Assembly: GCA_009779915.1 (NCBI GenBank)
Contig: WRBA01000008.1
Coordinates: 39,578 to 103,577, forward strand
Direction of reading: 5' to 3'
DNA from: Defluviitaleaceae bacterium
GTDB lineage: Bacteria > Bacillota > Clostridia > Lachnospirales > UBA5962
Length of the DNA: 64,000 nt
This document shows, in pieces, positions 25,967-34,553 of this stretch. Every line of letters begins with the position of its first letter. Within the stretch, counting starts at the first letter, position 1. Under the pieces are notes generated by a model. That model searched no databases, was not told where the DNA came from, and was given only the letters and a program-made list of their open reading frames with translations. The position numbers and the translations under genes were made by a program.

Positions 25967-26770
25967 ATGAAACTATCCCCCATGAAAGCTGTTATATTTG
26001 GGGTTGTTATAGGAATTTTGACTACCACAAGTATTACTGTTTTCGGTATTTCTCTTGCAGCACCAAGGGTTGAAGCTTGGCTGCAAACTAATCAGATAAA
26101 TATTGTAGTTGATGGGCGCACTTTGGATTTAGCCGGCGATGATGATTCTAATATTTTAAATTTTAATGGAAGAGTTCATGTTCCGGTAAGATATATAGCC
26201 GAAAGCCTTGGAGCTGAGGTTATGTGGGACGAGCCTTCACAAACTATTTTTGTAACAAGCCCGCCGCCTGAAATTATTGAAATTGAAGTTCCCGCCCCGG
26301 CCCCCGTTCCAGTGGAGCCGGTCGTGCCGCCGCCCCCAAGCCGTCGTTATGACCCTCTGCCAATGCGAAGGGTTATAAGAGATATATCTATAAATGTTGT
26401 TTCTATGGAGTTTTACCGCTCTCAAACAGAAGTTATAATGGATATTGCTAACAACTCCCAATGGCCGATAATATTTTTGAGAGATCAGACTTATATCGAA
26501 TTTAGAGGAGAGCGGTACCTTCTTACACCGGATGATTTTGACAGGCTCTTTTCTGACTCAAGAGGCAGCAGATACGAGAGGGAAGGGTTAAGAATGAGAT
26601 TTGCACCTCTGCCTGTGGATGTTGTTCGCAGCGGCGATAATATTGATGAAATAAGATTAGTTATTGGTGTTGAAGTAATGGATCGGCAGTTCTTTTTAGA
26701 AGTTCCGTCACTTCTTGCCACTTTTGAATTTAATATTGATGCGACAGATGAGAGGTTTTTTAATTTTTAG
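25967..26770 (+). CDS. Secreted protein with copper-amine-oxidase-N-like domain
   Basis: A membrane anchor or signal segment at residues 8-32 precedes a Cu_amine_oxidN1 domain (about 42-100; INIVVDGRTLDLAG, then NGRVHVPVRYIAESLGAEV and VMWDEPSQTIFV). A proline/valine-rich linker (about 105-130) leads to a 130-residue C-terminal region, beta-rich and acidic, without a known motif. The amine-oxidase-N-type domain is a common extracellular module in clostridia, not a catalytic oxidase. The protein probably stays attached to the outer membrane face or the wall. A strong terminator follows at 26792. Confidence 0.75.
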   Translation: MKLSPMKAVIFGVVIGILTTTSITVFGISLAAPRVEAWLQTNQINIVVDGRTLDLAGDDDSNILNFNGRVHVPVRYIAESLGAEVMWDEPSQTIFVTSPPPEIIEIEVPAPAPVPVEPVVPPPPSRRYDPLPMRRVIRDISINVVSMEFYRSQTEVIMDIANNSQWPIIFLRDQTYIEFRGERYLLTPDDFDRLFSDSRGSRYEREGLRMRFAPLPVDVVRSGDNIDEIRLVIGVEVMDRQFFLEVPSLLATFEFNIDATDERFFNF

Positions 26771-26791
26771 GTAGATAGTTTTTACACATAG

Positions 26792-26833
26792 AAAGACCCT
26801 TGGGGATTAATTCAATCCCCAAGGGTCTTTTTT
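26792..26833 (+). terminator. Rho-independent terminator
   Basis: A perfect 17-bp stem (26792-26808 with 26814-26830), 5-base loop and T-run close the flavodoxin-SCP2 and secreted-protein unit. Confidence 0.92.
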
Positions 26834-26845
26834 GCTATACTGAAA

Positions 26846-26887
26846 TCCTTGCAAAACAGTACTATAAACGGCACTGTTTTGCAAGGA
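26846..26887. repeat. Second hairpin in the same gap
   Basis: TCCTTGCAAAACAGT (26846-26860) and ACTGTTTTGCAAGGA (26873-26887) form a perfect 15-bp stem with a 12-base loop. No T-run follows on either strand, so it is not a standard terminator. Confidence 0.75.
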
Positions 26888-26917
26888 TAAGCCGCACAGC
26901 TTGCACAACGCAGCCCA

Positions 26918-26972
26918 CTTTTGCAGCAGTATCAAATTAATTGCAATCAACAATCTGATACTGCTGCAAAAG
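26918..26972. repeat. Third hairpin in the same gap
   Basis: CTTTTGCAGCAGTATCA (26918-26934) and TGATACTGCTGCAAAAG (26956-26972) form a perfect 17-bp stem with a 21-base loop, ending four bases before the stop of the convergent M20 gene. It may terminate that gene on the minus strand. Confidence 0.75.
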
Positions 26973-26975
26973 AAT

Positions 26976-28118
26976 TTAAGTATAAAAATAATGCAAGATA
27001 GTACTTATTGCCACTTTTTGCCCGGGAATAAGGCTTTTTGGGTCTAAATACTCACCTCTGGTATGGGTACCGCCGCTAATTTTACTTCCAAATGTGACGG
27101 AAGGGATACCCATTGAAAGGGGTATATTTGAGTCAGTGGAGCCGGCTTCCACATAGATTTCACCGTCATAATATTTTTTAATAATGGCTATATTGCGCTC
27201 TCTTAATGTGGCAAGTGCTTTTTCATCAATACCTTGCTTACATGGGCGGATTCCCAGCACTTCAACTTCAACTTTTATGCCGGATTTTATGTAAGAATCT
27301 ATAACACTGTTAAAATAATCCTCCATTATTTTTAAACACTCAACATCTTCTGAGCGAAACTCATACATCATAGATGCGTTCTCGGCAATGGTGTTAATGG
27401 AGGTGCCTCCTTCGATTTTACCTACATTATAGGTTGTTTTGGCTTTTTTAGGCACCTGCATCATATATAGAGATTGAATCATAGAAGCAAGATAATGTAT
27501 GGCATTTCTATTACCAAAAGCACCGTAGGAATGACCTCCCTCCGTATAAACGCTTACTTTGTATCTGTGGGAGCCAACAGCATTATCAACAAGCCCATTT
27601 ATATTACCGTCAAGTCCTATAACTTCCTTTATCCTGCCTTTATACCTTTCACATAAGGCACGGCTGCCTTTTAAATTGCCAAGTCCTTCCTCTCCTGAAG
27701 TGGCAGCGAATATAATACCCAAGCCATCTTTAGGTGCAAGTTTATTTTCATGAATAAATTTAATGCCCATAAGCATATTTGTTAAATTGGCTGAATTATC
27801 TCCAATACCGGGGGCGTAGAGGAGTCCATCCTTTTCTGTGATGGGTATAGTTGTGGTATCAGGAAACACTGTGTCAGAATGAGCCATGAAGATAACTACT
27901 TCATTACTGCCGGTGTCATTAAAAGGGTATACAACATTTAAGGCATCATCAATAAATACATCCTTGGCACCTTCTTTGTCAAGCCATGCTTTAACAAACT
28001 CAGCACGCCTAATTTCGTCATTTGACGGCGCGGGAGTCTCAGTTATGCCCTTAAGAAGCTCAATAGTTTCATCTTTTTTAGCGGTTACATAATCTTCCGT
28101 TAGTTTAATAATATCCAC
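26976..28118 (-). CDS. M20-family metallopeptidase
   Basis: The 380-residue protein has the M20 di-zinc catalytic layout: FMAHSDTVFP (first histidine and the aspartate), a bridging aspartate in GIGDNSANL, the catalytic glutamate in SGEEGLGN, and the last histidine in GGTHTRGE near the C-terminus. A dimerisation (lid) domain lies between. It resembles dipeptidase or tripeptidase-like members more than the aminoacylase group. It is cytoplasmic. It is divergent from the RpiR regulator, and a second M20 enzyme lies on the far side of that gene, so all three may belong to one peptide or amide utilisation function. Confidence 0.85.
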   Translation of the reverse strand: MDIIKLTEDYVTAKKDETIELLKGITETPAPSNDEIRRAEFVKAWLDKEGAKDVFIDDALNVVYPFNDTGSNEVVIFMAHSDTVFPDTTTIPITEKDGLLYAPGIGDNSANLTNMLMGIKFIHENKLAPKDGLGIIFAATSGEEGLGNLKGSRALCERYKGRIKEVIGLDGNINGLVDNAVGSHRYKVSVYTEGGHSYGAFGNRNAIHYLASMIQSLYMMQVPKKAKTTYNVGKIEGGTSINTIAENASMMYEFRSEDVECLKIMEDYFNSVIDSYIKSGIKVEVEVLGIRPCKQGIDEKALATLRERNIAIIKKYYDGEIYVEAGSTDSNIPLSMGIPSVTFGSKISGGTHTRGEYLDPKSLIPGQKVAISTILHYFYT

Positions 28119-28195
28119 AAAGCCACCTCCAATTAATTGTTGTTAAATAAAGTATACATCAAATAGGAGAAAAGATAAAGAAAAATAAGTGTTCA

Positions 28196-28224
28196 TTGAC
28201 TTCATATAGATTCCATTGTACAAT
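28196..28224 (+). promoter_or_regulatory. Sigma-A promoter of the RpiR-family gene
   Basis: TTGACT (28196-28201) and TACAAT (28219-28224) are 17 bases apart, about 60 bases upstream of the regulator start and divergent from the M20 gene. Confidence 0.7.
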
Positions 28225-28288
28225 TATTGTGTTGTAGTCGTTTGAGACTGTTTTCGTTTCACACGGCTATAGAAAAAGGAGTTACAAT

Positions 28289-29146
28289 ATGCTTATAAGC
28301 GAGAGAATAAAGCAAAATTACGCATATCTTAGTAATAAACAAAAAAAGATAGCGGATTATTTACTTGAACATGATGATGAAATGGGATTTAAAACCCTTA
28401 AAAATATCAGCTCCGAAGTGGGAGTAACCGAAGTAACGGTAATAAATTTTTGCCGTGCCTTGGGTTTTTCTAATTATATGGAAATGAAGCTCCTTTATAG
28501 AAACGAAGTGACCGAACGCTACAGCCCCACTAAAAAGATTTTCAGCAGTTTTTTTGAAGATGGGGAATTTAGCCGCTTACTTCCTGAGGTTATCGAAAAG
28601 CAGGTTCAAAACCATACAAGAACTTTATATAGACTTGACGAGGAGTCTATTTTAAAAACAGTTAAATTAATTGGTGAGGCTAGGAAAGTTTATATATTTT
28701 GCAGGGGTTCAACTGTAAGTATATCCTCGTTTTTTAAATGCCGGCTTGACAGCCTTGCCATAGATTCGGAAATAGTGGATATCTCTCTTTTAGATAACAG
28801 GTTTTTTATGAATTCCATGCGATTTACAAAAAATGATGTTTATATATTTATGACATACCCTGTATACTCCAAGGTTTTACTTAAATTTGGGGAGCATTTT
28901 AAAACGAAAGGCTATAATGTAGTTGCGTTGACAGATAAAACTGACTCGCCCATTGCCAAGTACGCTGATATTTGCTTTTTTACCGATAACGACTCCTATG
29001 TATTTTTCAATTCTTTCCAGTCTCTTGTAAGTGTAATTGAAGTTATTGCAATTCTTTTACATAACTCATTAAAGGATAGGCTGCTGGCTCAAAAAGGCGC
29101 AGTTGAAGAAATGGAAAAGGAATTTGAGAGTTTTGCGTTGAAGTGA
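28289..29146 (+). CDS. MurR/RpiR-family transcriptional regulator
   Basis: The 285-residue protein has an N-terminal HTH_6 domain (about 1-75; KQKKIADYLLEHDDEMGF and VTEVTVINFCRALGFSNYME) and a C-terminal SIS domain (about 110-255) that in this family binds phosphosugars. Length and order are standard. GGAGT precedes the ATG. It sits between two M20 hydrolases, one divergent and one downstream, rather than beside sugar genes, so its ligand may be an amino sugar or N-acylated compound. The downstream hydrolase follows after 138 bases that include a 12-bp palindrome near 29196. Confidence 0.88.
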   Translation: MLISERIKQNYAYLSNKQKKIADYLLEHDDEMGFKTLKNISSEVGVTEVTVINFCRALGFSNYMEMKLLYRNEVTERYSPTKKIFSSFFEDGEFSRLLPEVIEKQVQNHTRTLYRLDEESILKTVKLIGEARKVYIFCRGSTVSISSFFKCRLDSLAIDSEIVDISLLDNRFFMNSMRFTKNDVYIFMTYPVYSKVLLKFGEHFKTKGYNVVALTDKTDSPIAKYADICFFTDNDSYVFFNSFQSLVSVIEVIAILLHNSLKDRLLAQKGAVEEMEKEFESFALK

Positions 29147-29284
29147 TGGGGAAGTAAGACCTAATGAAAAAATACATTAGCTTATTTTTGATTTGTGCTA
29201 TAGCACGCCGCCCAATCACGATTTCGAAAGTCGTTTGCTATATAGGGTTATAATAGTTACAGACTAATATTATAAGGGGGAGAT

Positions 29285-30475
29285 GTGTTGCTAAATAAAA
29301 CTTTCAAAGAAGCAGACATGATTCGTGAGGAACTTGTAAATTTAAGTAAAAACATCCACAAAAATCCGGAGCTTGCCTTTGAAGAGCATAAAGCTGCCGC
29401 ATTTATTGTGGAAATCCTTAAAAAACACGGTTTTGCAGTGGAAGAGAAAATCGGCGGCATGGACACCGCATTTAAAGGTCGTTTTAAGGTAGGGGCGGGC
29501 GGTCCAGTTGTTGCCTACTTGGCAGAATATGATGCTTTGCCTGAAATCGGTCATGCTTGCGGGCATAATTTAATAGCAGCAATGTCTGTAGGTGCGGCTA
29601 TTGCTCTAAGTAAAACTATGACAGAAGAAAACATTCCTGGTGAGGTTATACTTTTAGGCACACCGGCGGAAGAAGGGGGCGGCGGCAAAATCCTCCTCCT
29701 TAATGAAGGCGAGTTTAAAGGTGTTGAATACTCTCTCATGATTCACCCAAGTACAACAAATCTTATTAACAGAGGGGGGCTTGCTACAACTAAGGTAACA
29801 GTTACATATCACGGGGTTGCAGCTCATTCGGCGGCGGCTGAAAACGGCGTTAATGCCCTTCAAGGGGTTATACAAACCTTTAATTTGATTGATTCCATAA
29901 GGGCGCGCATGCCCAATAAAACTAATATAAACGGTATTATAACCGCAGGCGGTACAGCTACTAATATAATCCCTGATTACGCTCAATGTAAATACTCTGT
30001 TAGGACGGCTACAGTAGGGGATTTAAAAGTAGTTACAGCTATGATTAAGGATGTTGTTAAAAATGTTGAGAATTTCCTTGGGTTAAAAGCCGAGGTTGAG
30101 ACTTCTTTGGTTTATTCGGAGCGTTATTGTAATTTAGCGATGGATGAAAGATGGAAGAAATATATGGAAGACCAAGGCGAAGAGGTAGCATACCCTAACC
30201 CTGAAGCCAAAGTAGGCTCGTCAGATGTTGGCAATGTGACTTTGAAAATACCATCAATTCACGCTTATGTTAAAATTACCGATGAGAAAGTTGTGGCACA
30301 TAATGCAGCATTTACTAAAGTAACGGACACCGACCAAGCTCATGAGGCTATGATGAAAGCGGCTAAAGCCATGGCAGCAACAGGCCTTGACATTATGACT
30401 GACGAAGGTTTTAGGAAAGAGATTAATGAGGAGTTTAAGGAAAAAGTCCCTCATTATGATAGTTTGGAGTTGTAG
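29285..30475 (+). CDS. M20-family amidohydrolase (AbgB/IAA-amino-acid hydrolase type)
   Basis: The 396-residue protein begins with the typical block IHKNPELAFEEHKAA and has the AEYDALPEIGHACGHNLI motif with the metal-binding histidines, a catalytic glutamate in GTPAEEGGGGK, and the lid domain with VTYHGVAAHSAAAENGVNAL. This places it with AbgB-like p-aminobenzoyl-glutamate or N-acyl amino acid hydrolases. The start is a GTG at 29285 or the TTG at 29288, both after AAGGGGG; the ATG at 29283 is out of frame. A TATAAT-like box lies upstream near 29250. It probably belongs to the RpiR regulon. Confidence 0.87.
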   Translation: MLLNKTFKEADMIREELVNLSKNIHKNPELAFEEHKAAAFIVEILKKHGFAVEEKIGGMDTAFKGRFKVGAGGPVVAYLAEYDALPEIGHACGHNLIAAMSVGAAIALSKTMTEENIPGEVILLGTPAEEGGGGKILLLNEGEFKGVEYSLMIHPSTTNLINRGGLATTKVTVTYHGVAAHSAAAENGVNALQGVIQTFNLIDSIRARMPNKTNINGIITAGGTATNIIPDYAQCKYSVRTATVGDLKVVTAMIKDVVKNVENFLGLKAEVETSLVYSERYCNLAMDERWKKYMEDQGEEVAYPNPEAKVGSSDVGNVTLKIPSIHAYVKITDEKVVAHNAAFTKVTDTDQAHEAMMKAAKAMAATGLDIMTDEGFRKEINEEFKEKVPHYDSLEL

Positions 30476-30537
30476 TGTTTAAATTGGAGATGTTGTTATG
30501 AGTGAAGGAAAAAACAAAAGAGAAGAGGAGTTGCAAT

Positions 30538-31266
30538 ATGAAACAATTATTTAGAAGCAGTATAGTAATGGCTTTGGCGATGATTTTATCTATAAGCCCT
30601 ATAAATCTCTATGCAAATCCAGTTAGAGTAGAGGTAGACGGTGCTTTAGTGACATTTGATGTCGAGCCGTTTGTACAAGATGGTCGTACTATGGTACCCC
30701 TTAGAGCAATTGCTGAAATATTAGGTATAAATGTATATTGGGATGGCGAAATGCAAGAGGCTTGGTACATAAATCACGATAATGTAAGATTCACGTTGCC
30801 GATAGGAAGTGAACAAGTTAGACTTAATTGCACAGAAAATGGTCTTTCGGAAGTAGAAATTGATGCACCGCCTTTAATTGTTGATGGAAGAACCTTTGTT
30901 CCGTTACGTTTTATTGCCGAAAGCTTAAACGTTAGTGTTGATTTCGTGGAGGGTAAGGTAATAATTTTGACCAATCAAAGTGCTTTAGTTCAACTTGAAC
31001 CAACCATCACGCCTGCGACTCAATATGATATGCCTATTACAGCCCCAGCAACAACGCAGGAACCGGTCCAAGCACCGCAAACTACCCCGACACCCACACC
31101 TAGCCTCGGCGTTGACCTTACTAGAACTGTTTGGATAGCTGGGACAGGCGGTACAATATATCATTCCGTTAACAATTGTGGTAATATGAATCCAAACAGA
31201 GCCACATCTATAACACGGCAGCAAGCTCATGCAAGAGGACTTCGTGCTTGTTTAAGGTGCTGGTAA
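30538..31266 (+). CDS. Secreted copper-amine-oxidase-N-like protein with Cys-rich C-terminal domain
   Basis: A signal peptide (1-26, ending LYANP) precedes a Cu_amine_oxidN1 domain with two related halves (about 28-75 and 95-150; DGRTMVPLRAIAEILGI and DGRTFVPLRFIAESLNV). A proline/threonine linker follows, then a 45-residue end domain with GTGGTIYHSVNNCGNMNP and ARGLRACLRCW. That end pattern occurs on many secreted Firmicutes proteins and probably binds zinc through its cysteines and histidine. The ATG at 30538 follows GAGGAG; an ATG at 30502 has no good site. It probably acts outside the cell; partner unknown. Confidence 0.75.
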   Translation: MKQLFRSSIVMALAMILSISPINLYANPVRVEVDGALVTFDVEPFVQDGRTMVPLRAIAEILGINVYWDGEMQEAWYINHDNVRFTLPIGSEQVRLNCTENGLSEVEIDAPPLIVDGRTFVPLRFIAESLNVSVDFVEGKVIILTNQSALVQLEPTITPATQYDMPITAPATTQEPVQAPQTTPTPTPSLGVDLTRTVWIAGTGGTIYHSVNNCGNMNPNRATSITRQQAHARGLRACLRCW

Positions 31267-31305
31267 GTTCAATAAATTCAAAGAGGTGCTATCATGTTTA
31301 TAAGC

Positions 31306-31329
31306 CTAGGGTGTGTCGACATACCCTAG
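31306..31329. repeat. 24-bp palindrome
   Basis: CTAGGGTG and TGTCGACA, then TACCCTAG, form a palindrome with one mismatched pair. It lies 40 bases after the secreted-protein stop. No T-run follows, so an operator or part of a small element is as likely as a terminator. Confidence 0.55.
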
Positions 31330-31427
31330 CGAATAGACGGCTTTAGATTTGGTATTGGTCATAGAATGTGCCGGCTCATAAAAAATAGTATTTTTATACA
31401 CTTGATTTTGCTGTTTTAATTATTGTT

Positions 31428-31457
31428 AGCCGCCATATTGTACTTTATATGGTGGCT
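31428..31457. repeat. Hairpin upstream of purH
   Basis: AGCCGCCATAT (31428-31438) pairs with ATATGGTGGCT (31447-31457) with one G-T pair and an 8-base loop. It falls within a 267-base gap upstream of purH and could be a terminator for the previous gene or a purH leader structure. No guanine-riboswitch core is visible. Confidence 0.5.
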
Positions 31458-31533
31458 TATTGTTGCTATAGATTGGATGCTTCATAGTATATGCTTGTTC
31501 TACTAAAGCACAAATTTACACATGGGGGTCATC

Positions 31534-33093
31534 ATGAAAAGAGCATTAATAAGCGTTAGCGATAAAGCAGGCGTTGTAGAATTTGCAAGAAATCTTATTT
31601 CGGCAGGCTTTGAAATAATCTCAACAGGGGGAACCTTAAAAGCATTGGCTGATGAGGGTATTTCTGCCATGGCGGTTGATTCTGTCACAGGGTTTGCCGA
31701 GTGCTTGGACGGGCGGGTAAAAACCCTTCATCCTGGGGTTCACGGGGGTATACTTGCTGTGCGAGATAATGAGAACCATATGAAGCATATTAGGGATTTG
31801 GGCATACCCCCTATTGATATAGTCGTTGTAAATTTATATCCTTTCAAAAAAACTATATTAAAAGAAAATACAACTTTAGATGAAGCTATAGAAAATATAG
31901 ATATTGGCGGACCTGCCATGGTACGCAGTGCCGCGAAAAATTATAAATCTGTGGCGATAGTAACAGACTCTGCCGATTATAATAAAATATCGGAGGAAAT
32001 TAAGGTGTCAGGGGCAGTAAGTGCTGAAACAAAAATGTATCTAAGCGCAAAGGCATTTGCCCACACAGGGGCATATGACGCTCTCATTGCCGATTACTTG
32101 AGAGAAGCTGCAAATATGGATATTTTAGAGGGAAACACCCTTACATTGACCTATGAGCGGGATTTAGACTTGCGCTATGGTGAAAACCCTCATCAAAACG
32201 CGGCTTTTTATAGAGAGGTTAAACCGCCAAAAGGTTCTTTAATCCCCTTTGAGCAGCTTCATGGCAAGCAAGTATCTTTTAACAATATTAACGATTTGAC
32301 AGGTGCTGTGGCACTTCTTAAAGAGCTTGACAATCCTGCGTGTGTGTGTGTCAAGCATTCAGTGCCTTGTGGTGTTGCTGAGGCGGGTAATTTACATGAG
32401 GCATTCATAAAAGCCTGTGAATCGGACCCGGTATCCATATTTGGCGGCATTGCTGCGCTAAATGGAATAGTTGACCTTAAATGCGCCGAAGAGATGAATA
32501 AGGTGTTTTTAGAAATCGTAATAGCCCCTGATTATACAGCCGAAGGTCTGGAGGAGCTTAAGAAAAAGAAAAACCTACGTATTATTAAAAACCCTGATGC
32601 AGCTAAAAAACTCGATGAAAAATATTTCGACCTTAAAAAAGTCCTTGGCGGTGTGCTAATACAAGAAATTGACGATACTTTAATTAATCCGGACGAGCTA
32701 AAATGTGTAACCTTAAAGCAGCCTGCCAAAGAGGAAATGGAAGACCTTATATTTGCCTTTAAAGTGGTAAAGCACACTAAATCCAATGGAATAACTGTAT
32801 GTAAAAACAAGCAAACCATAGGCATAGGCGGCGGGCAGGTAAGGCGCAGCTGGGCACTTGAGCAAGCCATAGACCATGGGAATGAAATTTTTGGAGAAGG
32901 CATATGCAAAGGTGCGGTTATGGCAAGTGATGCATTTTTCCCATATAGCGATAGTGTTGAACTGGCACACAAAGCCGGGATTACGGCAATTATACAGCCC
33001 GGCGGCTCGGTTAAAGATGAAGATAGTATAGAGTTGTGCAATAAATACGGCATTTCCATGCTGTTTACGGGTATAAGGCATTTTAGGCATTGA
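31534..33093 (+). CDS. purH: Bifunctional AICAR transformylase / IMP cyclohydrolase
   Basis: PurH performs the last two steps of IMP synthesis. Residues 1-190 form the IMP cyclohydrolase domain (start KRALISVSDKAGVVEFAR, STGGT, TGFPE-like VTGFAECLDGRVKTLHPGVH). The rest is the AICAR formyltransferase domain, with the catalytic lysine-histidine pair in VCVKHSVPCGVAE and GGGQVRRSWALEQAI. About 519 residues, normal. ATG 31534 is preferred over 31522 because GGGGG lies between them. It is alone, with no purF, purM or purD nearby, so the pathway is dispersed. It ends before the GNAT gene. Confidence 0.95.
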   Translation: MKRALISVSDKAGVVEFARNLISAGFEIISTGGTLKALADEGISAMAVDSVTGFAECLDGRVKTLHPGVHGGILAVRDNENHMKHIRDLGIPPIDIVVVNLYPFKKTILKENTTLDEAIENIDIGGPAMVRSAAKNYKSVAIVTDSADYNKISEEIKVSGAVSAETKMYLSAKAFAHTGAYDALIADYLREAANMDILEGNTLTLTYERDLDLRYGENPHQNAAFYREVKPPKGSLIPFEQLHGKQVSFNNINDLTGAVALLKELDNPACVCVKHSVPCGVAEAGNLHEAFIKACESDPVSIFGGIAALNGIVDLKCAEEMNKVFLEIVIAPDYTAEGLEELKKKKNLRIIKNPDAAKKLDEKYFDLKKVLGGVLIQEIDDTLINPDELKCVTLKQPAKEEMEDLIFAFKVVKHTKSNGITVCKNKQTIGIGGGQVRRSWALEQAIDHGNEIFGEGICKGAVMASDAFFPYSDSVELAHKAGITAIIQPGGSVKDEDSIELCNKYGISMLFTGIRHFRH

Positions 33094-33166
33094 GTTTCAG
33101 TTTCACAAGGCTGCGTAATACTTAACGAATCGTTTAAATAATGGATGGAATGCGGAGACTTAATTA

Positions 33167-33628
33167 ATGAATGATATATATATCAAAGACTTTACACCAA
33201 AAGACGAAGAGGCATTTTACAACATGGCTTCTCTCTTTCACGGTTCTGACGCGGTTGTATATGGCAAAATCAATCACGAGGCTTTGAAAACCACATTTAA
33301 TGCTTGTATCAACGGCAGCCCATTTGTCAGCGGCTTTTTTATATGCTATAATGGTGAAGTATGCGGCTATGCTCTTATGTGTTTTACTTATTCAAATGAA
33401 TATGGCGGCAAAATTATGATAATTGATGAAATATACGTTAAGGAAGGGTTTAGGGGAAAAGGTCTTGCAAGTTATTTTGTTAAAGAAATTATTGATAAAT
33501 ACAAAAATGACGTAGTTTATGTTGAAGTAGAAGTTAAAAAAGATAATGTAGAAGCTATAAATTTATACAAAAAATTTGAATTTGGTTTTAATGATTATCA
33601 GCTTATGTATAAGTTTTTTAATAGGTAG
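33167..33628 (+). CDS. GNAT-family N-acetyltransferase
   Basis: A 153-residue protein with the GNAT fold. The acetyl-CoA-binding motif is EIYVKEGFRGKGLASYFVKE (about 88-107), with the following VYVEVEVKKDNVEAINLYKK and FEFG at the C-terminus, the classic motif B. The acceptor is unknown. GGAGA precedes the ATG. Ribonuclease Z starts seven bases after its stop, suggesting cotranscription of GNAT, rnz and the NCS2 permease. Confidence 0.88.
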   Translation: MNDIYIKDFTPKDEEAFYNMASLFHGSDAVVYGKINHEALKTTFNACINGSPFVSGFFICYNGEVCGYALMCFTYSNEYGGKIMIIDEIYVKEGFRGKGLASYFVKEIIDKYKNDVVYVEVEVKKDNVEAINLYKKFEFGFNDYQLMYKFFNR

Positions 33629-33635
33629 GTTTATT

Positions 33636-34553
33636 ATGTTAGATATTGCGTTATTAGGCTGCGGCGGCATGATGCCTATGCCCGGTCGGTTTTTGACTTC
33701 TCTTTTTTTGCGGCATAACGGGCGTTTTGCCCTTATAGACTGCGGGGAAGGCACTCAGGTAAGTCTCAGGATACTTGGCTGGGGCTTTAAGAATATTGAT
33801 GTAATTATGTTTACCCATTTTCATGCGGATCATATAACAGGGCTGCCGGGGCTGCTATTAACCATTGGCAACTCAGGCAGGGATGAGCCTCTTGTATTAA
33901 TAGGTCCAAAAGGGCTTGGGGTTGTGGTAAGCGGTCTTACTGTTGTTTCGCGTGAAATTCCCTTTGAATTAAAAATTATTGAGATGGAGGAGGCGACCGA
34001 GTTTAGTATAGGAGACTTTATGATAAAGTCGCTGCCTCTTGAACATAGGACAAAATGTTATGCATACTCTGTTACTATTAACCGCTTAGCGAAGTTTGAT
34101 TTGGAAGCGGCAGCCAAACTTGGTGTTCCAAAGCAAATGTGGTCTTATCTCCAGCGGGGCGAGGAAGTTTCCCATGAAGGCAGAACATACACTCCCGACA
34201 TGGTAATGGGTCAGGCACGTAAAGGCATTAAAGTTGCTTATTGTACAGACACAAGACCGGTAAAATCCCTGCCGGATTTTGTTAGAGATGCTGATTTATT
34301 TGTATGTGAAGGTATTTACGGAGATAACGACAAAATCGACAAAGCCAGAGAATACAAGCATATGTTGTTTTCGGAAGCGGCGCGTATTGCAAAAGAAGGT
34401 GAAGTTAATGAGCTTTGGCTGACTCATTACAGCCCTTCCTTGACAAAACCGGAGGAATTTTTGTATAATGCTACTGACATATTTTCTAAAACTTTTTTAG
34501 GTTTTGACAGGAAAAATACTACGATAAAGTTTGAGCAGGAGGATATTTTATGA
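33636..34553 (+). CDS. rnz: Ribonuclease Z (tRNA 3' processing)
   Basis: RNase Z cuts tRNA precursors after the discriminator base. The 305-residue protein is a metallo-beta-lactamase fold with the motif FTHFHADHITG (H61, H63, D65, H66), an IDCGEGTQ block near residues 34-41, the HRTKCYAY segment, and the late histidine in LTHYSP. The ATG at 33636 is preferred over one at 33576 that would overlap the GNAT gene. It ends by overlapping the permease start by four bases. Confidence 0.9.
   Translation: MLDIALLGCGGMMPMPGRFLTSLFLRHNGRFALIDCGEGTQVSLRILGWGFKNIDVIMFTHFHADHITGLPGLLLTIGNSGRDEPLVLIGPKGLGVVVSGLTVVSREIPFELKIIEMEEATEFSIGDFMIKSLPLEHRTKCYAYSVTINRLAKFDLEAAAKLGVPKQMWSYLQRGEEVSHEGRTYTPDMVMGQARKGIKVAYCTDTRPVKSLPDFVRDADLFVCEGIYGDNDKIDKAREYKHMLFSEAARIAKEGEVNELWLTHYSPSLTKPEEFLYNATDIFSKTFLGFDRKNTTIKFEQEDIL

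Noticed and set aside
31267..31533. Purine riboswitch or tandem regulatory RNA upstream of purH
   Set aside because: The purine aptamer core is not present; only one hairpin and a palindrome are seen.
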